From Chitinophagaceae bacterium (lineage in GTDB: Bacteria > Bacteroidota > Bacteroidia > Chitinophagales > Chitinophagaceae): DNA of 42,938 bases. The translations under genes were made by a program, and so were the position numbers. The notes under the pieces are model-generated. The model was not told where the DNA came from and searched no databases. It saw only the letters and a program-made list of their open reading frames with translations. Shown here piece by piece: positions 1 through 8,455 of this stretch (position 1 is the first letter of the stretch; each line of letters opens with the position of its first letter). Location of the stretch: positions 1-42,938 of the forward strand of contig JACSRW010000011.1 of the NCBI GenBank assembly GCA_014879565.1, in the 5' to 3' direction.

Positions 1-540
1 GATACTGATAAAGACGGTATCAATGATGAGGAAGATAAATGTCCGACTGTACCCGGTCTGGCCCGTTATCAGGGTTGTCCTGTTCCGGATGGTGACGGAG
101 ACGGCATCAATGACGAGGAAGATAAATGCCCGACCATCCCTGGTGTAAGAGAAAATAGCGGCTGCCCGGTCATTACTGAAGAGGTTAAGAAAAAAGTGAA
201 TATGGCTGCTGCCAATATTCTCTTCCAGACCGGCAGTGCCAAATTGCAGACCAAATCTTATAAAGGGCTGAATGAAGTAGCCCAGATCATGAAAGATAAC
301 CCGGGTATGAGCCTCAATATTGACGGTCATACGGATAATGTGGGGAATGATGATAAGAATATGACCCTGAGTCAAAACCGGGCTGAGTCTGTAAAAACTT
401 ACCTGGTGAGTAAAGGGGTGGATGCCTCCCGTATTACGGCCACCGGTTACGGTGAAACCAAACCAATAGCCGACAACAAAACAGCGGCCGGACGGCAGAA
501 AAACCGTCGTTCTGAACTGACACTCAGTTATTACAAGTAA
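1..540 (+). CDS. OmpA-family outer membrane protein, C-terminal part (5' truncated)
   Basis: The reading frame is open from the first base, so the gene begins outside the window; 179 residues remain. It opens with two thrombospondin type 3 calcium-binding repeats (DxDxDGINDEEDKCP at about residues 1-15 and 26-40) and continues into an OmpA C-terminal peptidoglycan-binding domain (about residues 68-178). Visible OmpA signatures are the strand with LFQTGSAKL, the loop IDGHTDNVG and the helix LSQNRAESVKTYL. The usual role of such proteins is to tie the outer membrane to peptidoglycan. The missing N-terminus probably holds a signal peptide and a beta-barrel or other periplasmic domain. A strong terminator follows directly, so this gene is not part of the fusA transcript. 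Confidence 0.93.
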   Translation, partial: DTDKDGINDEEDKCPTVPGLARYQGCPVPDGDGDGINDEEDKCPTIPGVRENSGCPVITEEVKKKVNMAAANILFQTGSAKLQTKSYKGLNEVAQIMKDNPGMSLNIDGHTDNVGNDDKNMTLSQNRAESVKTYLVSKGVDASRITATGYGETKPIADNKTAAGRQKNRRSELTLSYYK

Positions 541-559
541 GAACCAATTGCTTAAAGTG

Positions 560-589
560 ATCCCCTCCTTCCCGGAGGGGATTTTTTTT
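560..589 (+). terminator. Rho-independent terminator after the OmpA gene
   Basis: A perfect 9-bp stem, ATCCCCTCC (560-568) with GGAGGGGAT (574-582), has a 5-nt loop and is followed by a run of seven T. It lies 20 bp after the OmpA stop codon. Confidence 0.92.
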
Positions 590-637
590 GGGCCGGTTGT
601 TCTTTTTTCCACAGCCGGTTTTACAGAAAGATGGTGC

Positions 638-667
638 TTTGAATTTCAGGAAATTCCTCTACCTTTG
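638..667 (+). promoter_or_regulatory. Bacteroidota-type promoter for fusA
   Basis: TTTG at 638-641 and TACCTTTG at 660-667 are separated by 18 bp, matching the -33/-7 consensus (TTTG and TAnnTTTG) of the Bacteroidota primary sigma factor. Transcription would start near 673 and give fusA a leader of about 250 nt. Confidence 0.7.
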
Positions 668-921
668 CGCCGCCATTAGGAAAAATTATGGAGTAAGGAC
701 AGGGTGTGGCAGGGTTTTTCTTCAAGTGGCAGTCTATGAGAGTCTAATCTTACATATCAGCCATTGTTCCGGAAACGGAATTCCATTCTTATTGGCTGAT
801 CTTTCCTCCGGAAAAATGTTCCAGCCTGCATAATCGCAAACCCGGAACACAAAAGTTAAACAAGTAATAACAACCCATATTTTCAAGTCAAAATCAAAAA
901 CAAAACAACAAAACAATAGTC
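668..921 (+). promoter_or_regulatory. Long structured 5' leader of fusA
   Basis: There is no convincing gene in this stretch. It contains a nested stem-loop: an outer 8-bp stem, ATCAGCCA (756-763) with TGGCTGAT (793-800), encloses a perfect 5-bp hairpin, TTCCG (767-771) with CGGAA (776-780), closed by a GAAA (GNRA-type) tetraloop. The last 90 nt before the fusA ATG are A-rich and look unstructured. A GNRA loop inside a longer stem is typical of cis-regulatory RNA, but I do not recognise a known family. Confidence 0.5.
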
Positions 922-3066
922 ATGGCTGATTTAAAATTTCAAAGAAACTTTGGTATTGCCGCCCATATTGACGCGGGTAAAACCACCACTACGGAGCGTA
1001 TCCTCCGTTATACCGGTATGATCCACCGTATTGGTGAGGTGCATGATGGGGCCGCCACTACAGACTGGATGGAACAGGAGAAAGAGCGTGGTATCACCAT
1101 TACCTCCGCCGCTGTAAGCTGCAAGTGGAATTTCCCGACCGATAAGGGTAAGAACACACCTGAAACCAAGCCGTACTATTTCAATATCATTGATACGCCG
1201 GGTCACGTGGATTTCACCGTAGAGGTGGAGCGTTCTATGCGTGTACTGGATGGGCTGATTGCCCTGTTCTCTGCTGTGGACGGTGTGGAACCTCAGTCTG
1301 AAACCGTATGGCGCCAGGCAAACCGTTATGGGGTACCCCGTATCGGATTTGTAAATAAGATGGACCGTTCCGGAGCCGACTTCCTGAATGTTGTTAAGCA
1401 GGTGAAGGAAATGCTGGGTTCCAAAGCGGTGCCCCTGCAGCTGCCCATCGGCGCAGAAGACAATTTTAAAGGGGTGGTTGACCTCATTAAAATGAAAGGG
1501 ATCATCTGGCATATGGAAACAGAAGGAATGACTTTTGACGAAATTGACATTCCCGCTGATATGGTCGAAGAAGCCAACGAATGGAGAGCCAACCTCGTGG
1601 AAGCTGTGGCTGAATATGATGATAACCTGATGGAGAAATTCTTTGAAGATCCCAACAGTATCAGTGAAGCCGAAATTCATGAAGCCATCCGTAAAGCCAC
1701 CATTGACCTGAGCATTGTGCCGATGATGTGCGGATCCTCTTTCAAAAATAAAGGGGTGCAGACTGCCCTGGATGCCGTTTGCCGTTACCTGCCTTCTCCG
1801 GTTGATATTCCGGATACTATTGGTACAAATCCTGAAACCGGAGAGCAGATTACCCGGAAAGCGGATCCGAAAGAGCCTTTCGCCGCCCTGGCCTTCAAAA
1901 TTATGACCGATCCTTTCGTAGGACGTCTGGCCTTCTTCCGCGCTTATTCCGGTCATCTGGATGCAGGTTCCTATGTGCTGAACGTGCGCAGCGGTAAAAA
2001 AGAGCGGATCAGCCGGATTATGAAAATGTTTGCCAACAAACAAAATCCGATTGATTTCATTGAAGCCGGTGATATCGGTGCCGCCGTTGGATTTAAAGAG
2101 ATCAAAACCGGTGATACCCTCTGTGATGAAAACCATCCCATCACCCTGGAGAATATGTTTATCCCTGAGCCGGTAATCGCTATCGCGGTGGAGCCCAAGA
2201 CCCAGGCTGACGTGGATAAGATGGGTATGGCTATTGCCAAACTGGTGGAAGAAGATCCTACACTCCGTGTAAATACGGACGAAGAAACCGGTCAGACAAT
2301 CCTGCGCGGTATGGGTGAGCTTCACCTGGAGATCATTGTGGATCGTATGCGTCGTGAATTCAAGGTTGAAGTGAACCAGGGTGCCCCCCAGGTAGCTTAT
2401 AAAGAAGCGTTCACGGCCACTATTGAACACCGTGAGACACTGAAAAAGCAAACGGGTGGACGTGGTAAATTCGCCGACATTGTGTTTAATCTTGGTCCGG
2501 TGGATGAAGAATGGCAAAAAGAAAATCCCGACAAGCATTACCAGTTTGTCAATGATATCTTCGGCGGATCCATTCCCCGTGAATTTGTACCTGCAATCCA
2601 GAAAGGATTTGAACAGGCTATGACAACCGGTGTACTGGCCAGTTACCCTGTTGCCAATCTGAAAATCCGTGTGTTTGACGGAAGTTTCCACGCGGTAGAC
2701 TCCGACTCCATGTCATTTGAACTTTGCGCCAAGCAGGGCTTCCGCGAAGCAGCCCGTAAAGCCAAGCCGGTTCTGCTGGAGCCGATTATGAAAGTAGAAG
2801 TGGTAACGCCGGATCAGTACATGGGTGATGTGACTGGTGACCTCAACCGCCGCCGCGGTATGATGGAAGGAATGGACAGCCGTGCAGGTGCCCAGGTAAT
2901 CAAGGCAAAAGTGCCCCTGAGTGAAATGTTCGGTTATGTTACCCAACTGCGCTCACTGAGCTCAGGCCGTGCTTCTTCCACCATGGAGTTTTCTCACTAT
3001 GCACCTGCTCCCAACAATATTGCCGAAGAGGTAATTGCGAAGGTAAAGGGTAAGGTAAATGCCTGA
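922..3066 (+). CDS. fusA: Translation elongation factor G
   Basis: The protein has 714 residues, full length for EF-G. This GTPase drives translocation of tRNA and mRNA on the ribosome and helps RRF recycle it. The GTPase motifs are clear: G1 AHIDAGKTT (14-22), G3 DTPGH (91-95) and G4 NKMD (145-148), with the switch I sequence RGITITSAA at about 56-64. Domains II to V follow, and the C-terminal [16 protein letters not shown] is characteristic. A roughly ten-residue insertion precedes G3 (about 71-84), in a place where other Bacteroidota EF-Gs also vary. The ATG follows an A-rich tract. rpsL and rpsG do not precede it, and a terminator separates it from the next gene, so it appears monocistronic. 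Confidence 0.98.
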   Translation: MADLKFQRNFGIAAHIDAGKTTTTERILRYTGMIHRIGEVHDGAATTDWMEQEKERGITITSAAVSCKWNFPTDKGKNTPETKPYYFNIIDTPGHVDFTVEVERSMRVLDGLIALFSAVDGVEPQSETVWRQANRYGVPRIGFVNKMDRSGADFLNVVKQVKEMLGSKAVPLQLPIGAEDNFKGVVDLIKMKGIIWHMETEGMTFDEIDIPADMVEEANEWRANLVEAVAEYDDNLMEKFFEDPNSISEAEIHEAIRKATIDLSIVPMMCGSSFKNKGVQTALDAVCRYLPSPVDIPDTIGTNPETGEQITRKADPKEPFAALAFKIMTDPFVGRLAFFRAYSGHLDAGSYVLNVRSGKKERISRIMKMFANKQNPIDFIEAGDIGAAVGFKEIKTGDTLCDENHPITLENMFIPEPVIAIAVEPKTQADVDKMGMAIAKLVEEDPTLRVNTDEETGQTILRGMGELHLEIIVDRMRREFKVEVNQGAPQVAYKEAFTATIEHRETLKKQTGGRGKFADIVFNLGPVDEEWQKENPDKHYQFVNDIFGGSIPREFVPAIQKGFEQAMTTGVLASYPVANLKIRVFDGSFHAVDSDSMSFELCAKQGFREAARKAKPVLLEPIMKVEVVTPDQYMGDVTGDLNRRRGMMEGMDSRAGAQVIKAKVPLSEMFGYVTQLRSLSSGRASSTMEFSHYAPAPNNIAEEVIAKVKGKVNA

Positions 3067-3085
3067 TTCTAATCAATAAGTATAG

Positions 3086-3114
3086 AAACCCCGGATTTTT
3101 CCGGGGTTTTTTTT
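3086..3114 (+). terminator. Rho-independent terminator after fusA
   Basis: AAACCCCGGA (3086-3095) pairs perfectly with TCCGGGGTTT (3100-3109) across a TTTT loop, and the T run continues to 3114. It begins 19 bp after the fusA stop. Confidence 0.93.
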
Positions 3115-3249
3115 ATCCGGTTAGCAACAAAAAGTTAAAAAATGCCGGATATGGCACTGTCTTTGTTATGTTTTCTAAAACCCCGTTTTTTATACCAGAT
3201 CCAAGGAAAGGCCTGATTCAAAGAGTATGAAGAACTTGACAAAAGAGGC

Positions 3250-3287
3250 AGGGGCTGTATGTAAAACATACAGCCCCTATTTTTTTT
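3250..3287 (+). terminator. Second strong hairpin with T run, pointing along the plus strand
   Basis: AGGGGCTGTATGT (3250-3262) and ACATACAGCCCCT (3266-3278) form a 13-bp stem followed by A and eight T on the plus strand. The fusA terminator lies 135 bp upstream, so no known plus-strand gene needs this one. On the minus strand the hairpin follows the flippase-like gene, whose TAG stop lies inside the stem, but the downstream tract there is poorer in U. It may be bidirectional, a backup for fusA, or the end of a small unannotated RNA. Confidence 0.7.
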
Positions 3288-4164
3288 CAGGGCTGTCAGC
3301 CGGAGGGCGAAACAGGCCGGCCAGTCCCGGTGCAGCACTGATAAGACTGCTCAGGTAAAATAAAAAGCTGAGCAGCACGGCCTTTTCACTGTCGAGCGAG
3401 AGCCATCGTGCACCTTCAAGGAATACCATTTCCCGGACACCCAACCCCCCGATACTGAGTGGTAATACAGTAAAAACAGACGAAATAAGAAACAGTAGAA
3501 TATAGGCATCCGTGCTGAGAGGAATACCAAGCGCCGCCATCAGCAGATAACATTCCAATACCTGTACCGCCTGTACACAAATTGCCAGCAGGAGGGTGGG
3601 GCCGAAGCCTGGCAGGAATACGGGAAAGTATTTTTTCAGGATCCATCTGTAAACAGGAACAGTCAGGAGGCAGGTTATCAGGACAGCTGACGCAAGTAAG
3701 GAATGCTGAATATAAGGAAGCATAAAAACCGCCAGCAGCAACCCCAGTCCGAGCAAACCGCTGACCCGGTCCAGTATCACCGCAGCCGCAGCCTGCCGCC
3801 AATGCGTACCGGTTTGACGGGTAAGGATCCAAACTTTCCAGGCATCCCCGCCGATACCTCCGGGCAGGAAGAGATTATAGAACATACCGGTCCAGTAAAG
3901 CCGGATATTGTAACGCTGACTGAGCCATATACCCGTATTACTGAAAAAATAATTCAGCCGGCAGGCTGCGATCAGTTTGGACAGGCTGTAGAGCAGGACA
4001 GCAGGCAGCAGCAGCCAGCCACTGGTTTGCTGAAGAGCCTGCGTTGTTTTTTGCAGATCCAGTTTTTGTGTTATATACAGGATACAAAGGGCGGTTATTC
4101 CCAGCTTCAGGATCCATTTGGCCCGGCGGATAAAAGCGTTATTTGTATGTCGGCCCGTAAACAT
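3277..4164 (-). CDS. Flippase-like integral membrane protein (lysylphosphatidylglycerol synthase TM-type)
   Basis: About 295 residues, almost entirely hydrophobic, with some seven or eight membrane segments. It resembles the flippase-like domain family found in MprF and in UPF0104/COG0392 proteins. The most telling motif is YNLFLPGGIGGDAWKVW at about residues 95-111, followed by a DRVSGLLGL segment and a late PLSIGGLGVREMVF. Members without a synthase domain are usually of unknown function, often thought to move lipid-linked substrates. I prefer the ATG at 4164; an in-frame TTG lies at 4185. It is divergent from the secreted beta-helix gene, with only 35 bp between start codons, and lies between fusA and rpsJ. 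Confidence 0.85.
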   Translation of the reverse strand: MFTGRHTNNAFIRRAKWILKLGITALCILYITQKLDLQKTTQALQQTSGWLLLPAVLLYSLSKLIAACRLNYFFSNTGIWLSQRYNIRLYWTGMFYNLFLPGGIGGDAWKVWILTRQTGTHWRQAAAAVILDRVSGLLGLGLLLAVFMLPYIQHSLLASAVLITCLLTVPVYRWILKKYFPVFLPGFGPTLLLAICVQAVQVLECYLLMAALGIPLSTDAYILLFLISSVFTVLPLSIGGLGVREMVFLEGARWLSLDSEKAVLLSFLFYLSSLISAAPGLAGLFRPPADSPEKK

Positions 4165-4199
4165 GAATGCAGTATATTGTTGCAAGTAAAGGCAAAAAG

Positions 4200-6353
4200 A
4201 TGAATAAACTTATTGCGTTAATCATTGCGGTCTTCTCGTTGCTGCAGACCCGGGCTCAGGAAATCCGGCTGCTGGCCGGAATGAAATTTACGGAGAGTGG
4301 TAAGATCCGGGCAGGGCATTATTCCTTACCCGCGGGCCGAGACACCTTGTTTATTGCGGAAGGTGATAATCTGGTTCTTGACTTCAGCGGGGTTATATTA
4401 TCTGGTGCCGGTAAAGGGCAATTGCCGGATGCTTTCAGCGGGGTGGCCCTGCTGATCCGGAATGCGGTAAATGTGACCATCCGTAATCTGAAGGCAGGAG
4501 GGTACAAGATTGCCTTAATGGCGCGGAATGTGAAAGGACTTAAAATTGAGCACTGTGATTTCAGTTATAATTACCGGCAAAGGCTTAACAGTACACAGGA
4601 ACGGGAAGATCTATCCGACTGGATGAGTTATCACCAGAATGAGAAAGATGAATGGTTGCGGTATGGGGCAGGAATTTATTTGCGGGACTGTGAGGAGGCC
4701 GTTATCAGCGGGAACAGGGTTACGGGCGGGCAAAACGGGCTGATGATGACGCGTTGTAATAATGGCCGGGTTTACAATAACGACTTTTCATTTAATTCAG
4801 GTATCGGGATAGGTATTTACCGCAGCAGCGGTAATCAGTTTTGTTATAACCGGCTCAACTTTAATGTCAGAGGCTACAGCCACGGCGTGTATAACCGCGG
4901 ACAGGACAGCGCCGGCTTCCTCGTTTATGAACAAAGCAGTAATAATATTTTTTACCGGAATTCGGCCACACATAGCGGAGACGGTTTTTTCCTCTGGGCG
5001 GGTCAGACAACCATGGATAGCGGACAGGGTGGCTGTAATGACAATGAAATCCGGGAGAATGATTTCTCTTATGCCCCCACCAACGGGGTGGAAGTCACCT
5101 TCAGCCGGGTAAAAGTGATCAGAAACCGGATATACGGATGTGATCACGGGATATGGGGTGGGTACAGTTTTGATTCGGAATTCAGGGACAATAAATTCCG
5201 GGACAACCGGATTGCGGTTGCCATTGAACACGGGGTGCACAACCGTATCGGGTACAACCTGTTTTCCAGAGACCGGGAAGCGATCCGTTTATGGGCCCGG
5301 AAAGAACAACCGGCTGACTGGGGATATGCCCGTTTGCGGGATACCCGCAGTGCAGATTATGCGATTTATAAAAATAGTTTTAATCACCATGAAAGGGTTT
5401 TCAGTTTTTCGCTTACCGACAGTATCCGGCTGGCGGATAACAGTATAAGTGGTCCGAACCGCTGGAAAGCCGATTCCACTGTAACGGCGCTGGATAGTTC
5501 GGGATTTACAGAGCCGGATACGACACTATTCATCCCCCCTTCTGTGCCGGTGCCCGCAGATCCCTTTGCGGGTAATGCCAGGCTGGCCGGCCGGGATAAA
5601 ATTCTGATGACGTTATGGGGGCCGTATGATTACCGGTATCCGCTTATCTGGAATACCAATCCGGTTGATACCTCGGACCTTCTGCAGTTTGACCTGCTTG
5701 GGCCGGCCGGTTCCTGGCGTATAAAAAATTACCGGGGGGTGGAGGCGCTTTCGGTCAGCCGGGGAGTATTTCCCGCAAAGCTGACTGCCCGGAAAATAAA
5801 ATCAGCCCTGACGGATATCCTGATTGAACTGGAGTATGCCGGGAAAGGCGGGGTAGGGCCATTCGGGCAAAAAATAGCGGCCGGCGAAAAATTTCCATTC
5901 CGGTTCCGGAAATTTTTCCAGCCCGTTAACTGGGAACTTGATTTTTACGCCTATGATAGTTTGTCCGGGCTGATGGATCCAAAGCGGACCCTGGCCAGCC
6001 TTGACAGCCTGCTGCTGCTCAAAACAGAAAAAACGGACAGGTTGAAATATGCCTGGTGGGGTGGCATCCGGGTGGGGCAAAGGCAGTATCCACAGTTTAT
6101 TACTATGGCCCGGGGAGCGGCGGATTTTAAGCAGGGAACCTATGAACTGTCGGTGACCTGGGATGATGCGGTCAGGATTTGGCTGGACGGGGAACTGATT
6201 CTGGATGAATGGGAGCCCGCTAAATATAAATTTGACGAATCGCCCAACAGAAAAATTGTATTGCAATTAAATGGAAATCATAATTTTAGGGTTGAGCATG
6301 TGGAATTGAAGGGCTTTGCTGCCCTTTCCCTTGATTTCAGGATAATGGATTAA
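4200..6353 (+). CDS. Secreted right-handed beta-helix protein with C-terminal PA14-like domain
   Basis: The product has 717 residues. The ATG at 4200 is preferred because it gives a clean Sec signal peptide (residues 1-20, ending TRAQ); the frame is open upstream to 4167. Residues about 85-390 show the repeating Asn/Gly-rich pattern of NosD/pectin-lyase-like parallel beta-helix proteins (for example NNGRVYNNDFSFNSG). A less clear middle region follows. Near residues 640-670, TWDDAVRIWLDGELILDEW matches the core of PA14-like carbohydrate-binding domains. The likely role is binding or cleaving a polysaccharide outside the cell, but no catalytic residues can be assigned. I see no type IX secretion tail. 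It is divergent from the flippase-like gene. Confidence 0.85.
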   Translation: MNKLIALIIAVFSLLQTRAQEIRLLAGMKFTESGKIRAGHYSLPAGRDTLFIAEGDNLVLDFSGVILSGAGKGQLPDAFSGVALLIRNAVNVTIRNLKAGGYKIALMARNVKGLKIEHCDFSYNYRQRLNSTQEREDLSDWMSYHQNEKDEWLRYGAGIYLRDCEEAVISGNRVTGGQNGLMMTRCNNGRVYNNDFSFNSGIGIGIYRSSGNQFCYNRLNFNVRGYSHGVYNRGQDSAGFLVYEQSSNNIFYRNSATHSGDGFFLWAGQTTMDSGQGGCNDNEIRENDFSYAPTNGVEVTFSRVKVIRNRIYGCDHGIWGGYSFDSEFRDNKFRDNRIAVAIEHGVHNRIGYNLFSRDREAIRLWARKEQPADWGYARLRDTRSADYAIYKNSFNHHERVFSFSLTDSIRLADNSISGPNRWKADSTVTALDSSGFTEPDTTLFIPPSVPVPADPFAGNARLAGRDKILMTLWGPYDYRYPLIWNTNPVDTSDLLQFDLLGPAGSWRIKNYRGVEALSVSRGVFPAKLTARKIKSALTDILIELEYAGKGGVGPFGQKIAAGEKFPFRFRKFFQPVNWELDFYAYDSLSGLMDPKRTLASLDSLLLLKTEKTDRLKYAWWGGIRVGQRQYPQFITMARGAADFKQGTYELSVTWDDAVRIWLDGELILDEWEPAKYKFDESPNRKIVLQLNGNHNFRVEHVELKGFAALSLDFRIMD

Positions 6354-6407
6354 TCCACAGGCGGGGAAAAGAGTTTGTCCACAGGCTATAAAATTCTTTC
6401 CCAACTA

Positions 6408-6439
6408 TTTGGAAGGTATAGAAGAGCCCCTTACCTTTG
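6408..6439 (+). promoter_or_regulatory. Promoter of the S10-spc ribosomal protein cluster
   Basis: TTTG (6408-6411) and TACCTTTG (6432-6439), 20 bp apart, match the Bacteroidota -33/-7 consensus and use the same TACCTTTG core as the fusA promoter. Transcription would start near 6446, leaving a leader of about 25 nt. Confidence 0.8.
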
Positions 6440-6469
6440 CACTCCCAAAAGAAAATTGGGATTTTACAC

Positions 6470-6775
6470 ATGTCTCAGCGAATCAGAATCAAATTACAGT
6501 CTTACGATCACAACCTGGTAGATAAATCTGCTGAAAAGATCGTAAAAACGGTACGCAGTACCGGAGCCGTGGTAACAGGTCCTATTCCCCTGCCTACCCG
6601 CCGGAAAATTTTTACAGTATTGCGTTCCCCGCACGTAAATAAGAAGAGCCGTGAGCAGTTCCAGCTGGCTACCCATAAGCGTCTGCTGGATATTTACACC
6701 TCTTCCAGCCGTACGGTGGATGCGCTGAGCAAACTTGACCTGCCCAGCGGGGTGGAAGTGGAGATCAAAGCGTAG
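6470..6775 (+). CDS. rpsJ: 30S ribosomal protein S10
   Basis: 101 residues, the normal S10 length when the internal ATG at 6470 is used; an upstream in-frame codon at 6437 lies within the promoter and cannot be the start. S10 sits in the head of the small subunit and also takes part in NusB/NusG antitermination. The family signature is visible in [19 protein letters not shown] (about 39-57) and [18 protein letters not shown]. It is the first gene of the cluster and is followed by an unusually long spacer. Confidence 0.98.
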   Translation: MSQRIRIKLQSYDHNLVDKSAEKIVKTVRSTGAVVTGPIPLPTRRKIFTVLRSPHVNKKSREQFQLATHKRLLDIYTSSSRTVDALSKLDLPSGVEVEIKA

Positions 6776-7125
6776 TACGCTGCGGGCTTAGCCCAACCTA
6801 GTTCTTATAAATTGTCTTTAAGTAATTGCTATTCTCTCAATCCGCCCAGGCGGAAAAAAGAGCTCTGGCTTATAAACATAAAACAAGCCATTCAGGGTTT
6901 GTTTACTGCCGGTACTTCTGTTACCCGCCCGGCAACGGCGGGCATCCCGGAAAGGATGACGGACTCAGCGCAGACCACAAGGGTCTCACGCGCTGTATCT
7001 CCGGAAACGAAAAGAAAAGGTCGGCAGCAAACGGGGATTGACTCTTCAAAAACCAGAAGTGACACACCGTCACTTTACGCGTTGAGAAGAATGTCCCAAT
7101 AACCTTGAGGCATAAACTCAGAAAC
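6776..7125 (+). promoter_or_regulatory. 350-bp structured spacer between rpsJ and rplC
   Basis: I see no convincing gene here. The stretch holds four hairpins in a row: TCCGC/GCGGA (6841-6854), CCCGCC/GGCGGG (6924-6942), CATCC/GGATG (6943-6958) and AAGTGAC/GTCACTT (7057-7075). The middle pair resembles a REP-like palindromic element. The last hairpin lies 50 nt before the rplC start and could be an operator for autoregulation by a ribosomal protein. No good TAnnTTTG promoter is visible inside. Confidence 0.5.
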
Positions 7126-7743
7126 ATGAAAGGTATTATTGGGAAAAAAATCGGGATGACCAGCATCTTCGATCCCTCCGGTAAGCAGACGGCCTGCACA
7201 ATCATCGAGGCCGGTCCCTGTGTAGTGACCCAGGTAAAGACCAAAGAGTCTGACGGGTACAATGCTCTCCAGCTTTCTTTTGGCGACAAAAAAGAAAAGC
7301 ACGCCTCCAAAGCCGAAGTGAACCACTTCGCTAAAGCGCAAACTTCTCCGAAGCGCTTCTCTAAAGAATTCCGTGATTTTGCAATTGAAAAAAATATCGG
7401 TGAAACCATTACCGTAGACATTTTCGCTGAAGGCGATAAAGTGGAAGTGGTAGGTACCACAAAGGGTAAAGGTTTCCAGGGTGTTGTTAAACGCCATGGG
7501 TTCAGCGGGGTGGGTGAACAGTCCCACGGCCAGCACGACCGTCAGCGCGCCCCGGGTTCACTTGGTAACTCCTCCGATGCCAGCCGTGTAATGAAAGGTA
7601 TGCGTATGGCCGGTCGTATGGGAACTGACCGGGTGAAAATGAAAGGCCTGAAAGTGGTTAAGATTTTCGCTGAGAAAAACTATATCCTGGTGAGCGGATC
7701 TGTTCCCGGTCACAACGGTTCAATTGTATTAATTCAGAAATAA
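7126..7743 (+). CDS. rplC: 50S ribosomal protein L3
   Basis: 205 residues from the ATG at 7126 ([16 protein letters not shown], a typical L3 start). A TTG seven codons upstream at 7105 is in frame but unnecessary. L3 is an early-assembly protein of the large subunit that reaches towards the peptidyl transferase centre. The conserved extension is visible around residues 125-150 ([18 protein letters not shown]) and in [20 protein letters not shown]. It follows rpsJ after a long structured spacer and precedes rplD by 50 bp. Confidence 0.98.
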   Translation: MKGIIGKKIGMTSIFDPSGKQTACTIIEAGPCVVTQVKTKESDGYNALQLSFGDKKEKHASKAEVNHFAKAQTSPKRFSKEFRDFAIEKNIGETITVDIFAEGDKVEVVGTTKGKGFQGVVKRHGFSGVGEQSHGQHDRQRAPGSLGNSSDASRVMKGMRMAGRMGTDRVKMKGLKVVKIFAEKNYILVSGSVPGHNGSIVLIQK

Positions 7744-7748
7744 TCCAG

Positions 7749-7777
7749 ACCTGCGGGCTGGTAGTCACTCCGCAGGT
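7749..7777 (+). promoter_or_regulatory. Hairpin in the rplC-rplD spacer
   Basis: ACCTGCGG (7749-7756) pairs perfectly with CCGCAGGT (7770-7777), leaving a 13-nt loop. No T run follows, so it is more likely a processing, stability or regulatory hairpin than a terminator. Confidence 0.45.
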
Positions 7778-7793
7778 TGATAAATCACAGAAA

Positions 7794-8429
7794 ATGAAAT
7801 TCGAAGTTTTAAATACAAAAGGTCAGGCAACCGGCAGGACCGTGGAACTGCCCGAGGAGATCTTCGGTGCTGAACCCAACAACCATGTAATTTACCTGGC
7901 TGTCAAACAATACCTGGCTGCCCAGCGCCAGGGTACTCACAAAGTGAAGACCCGTGCGGAAGTAAAGGGTGCCAGCCGCAAGCTGCATCGCCAGAAAGGA
8001 ACCGGCGGATCCCGTAAGGGGAATATCCGTAACCCGCTCTACAAGGGTGGTGGTACCATTTTCGGCCCGAAACCGCATAAATATGATATTAAGGTGAACC
8101 GTAAGGTGAAAGACCTGGCGAAGATATCGGCCCTCAGCTACAAGGCAAAGGAAAATGCCATTGTGGTAGTGGAAGATATCGTAATGGATACGCCGAAAAC
8201 CAAGCAGTTCATGTCGGTAATGGACAGCCTTAAAGTGGCCGATAAAAAGGTCATGTTTGTGCAGCCTGAATACAATGACAATGTGGAATTGTCGCTGCGC
8301 AATGTGCCGTCTGTACTGGGTACCCTGCTGAGTGATATCAACACCTATGATATCGTCAACTCAGAAGTACTGGTGCTGACGGAGAGTGCTGCAAAGATTT
8401 TTGCAGATGATGAAAAAGCTGAAGCCTAA
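7794..8429 (+). CDS. rplD: 50S ribosomal protein L4
   Basis: 211 residues, normal for Bacteroidota L4, whose extended loop lines the exit tunnel. The conserved loop is visible as KVKTRAEVKGASRKLHRQK at about residues 49-67, followed by GTGGSRKGNIRNPLYKGGG. In many bacteria L4 represses its own operon through a leader RNA; whether the structured rpsJ-rplC spacer serves that purpose is unknown. The gene ends with a short acidic tail (DDEKAEA). It lies 26 bp before rplW. Confidence 0.98.
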   Translation: MKFEVLNTKGQATGRTVELPEEIFGAEPNNHVIYLAVKQYLAAQRQGTHKVKTRAEVKGASRKLHRQKGTGGSRKGNIRNPLYKGGGTIFGPKPHKYDIKVNRKVKDLAKISALSYKAKENAIVVVEDIVMDTPKTKQFMSVMDSLKVADKKVMFVQPEYNDNVELSLRNVPSVLGTLLSDINTYDIVNSEVLVLTESAAKIFADDEKAEA

Positions 8430-8455
8430 TTAACACATTTAAAAATTGAATTCAG

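Noticed and set aside
588-833. 81-codon open frame upstream of fusA
   Set aside because: It begins in the terminator and overlaps the promoter and the hairpin of the fusA leader; the translation resembles no protein.
541-921. tRNA or other structural RNA gene in the larger intergenic gaps
   Set aside because: I looked for cloverleaf arms and T-loop sequences in 541-921, 3115-3249, 6776-7125, 21430-21620 and 23597-23757 and found none that fit.
931-2691. 586-codon open frame antisense to fusA
   Set aside because: It mirrors the codon bias of a real, fully conserved EF-G gene; its translation has no recognisable domain.
3703-4203. 166-codon open frame opposite the flippase-like gene
   Set aside because: It is the antisense of a membrane protein with clear family motifs, and no signal or domain is visible.
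6812-7102. Open frames in the rpsJ-rplC spacer
   Set aside because: Overlapping frames over hairpin-rich DNA with no coding character; the spacer is better explained as structured RNA or a palindromic repeat.
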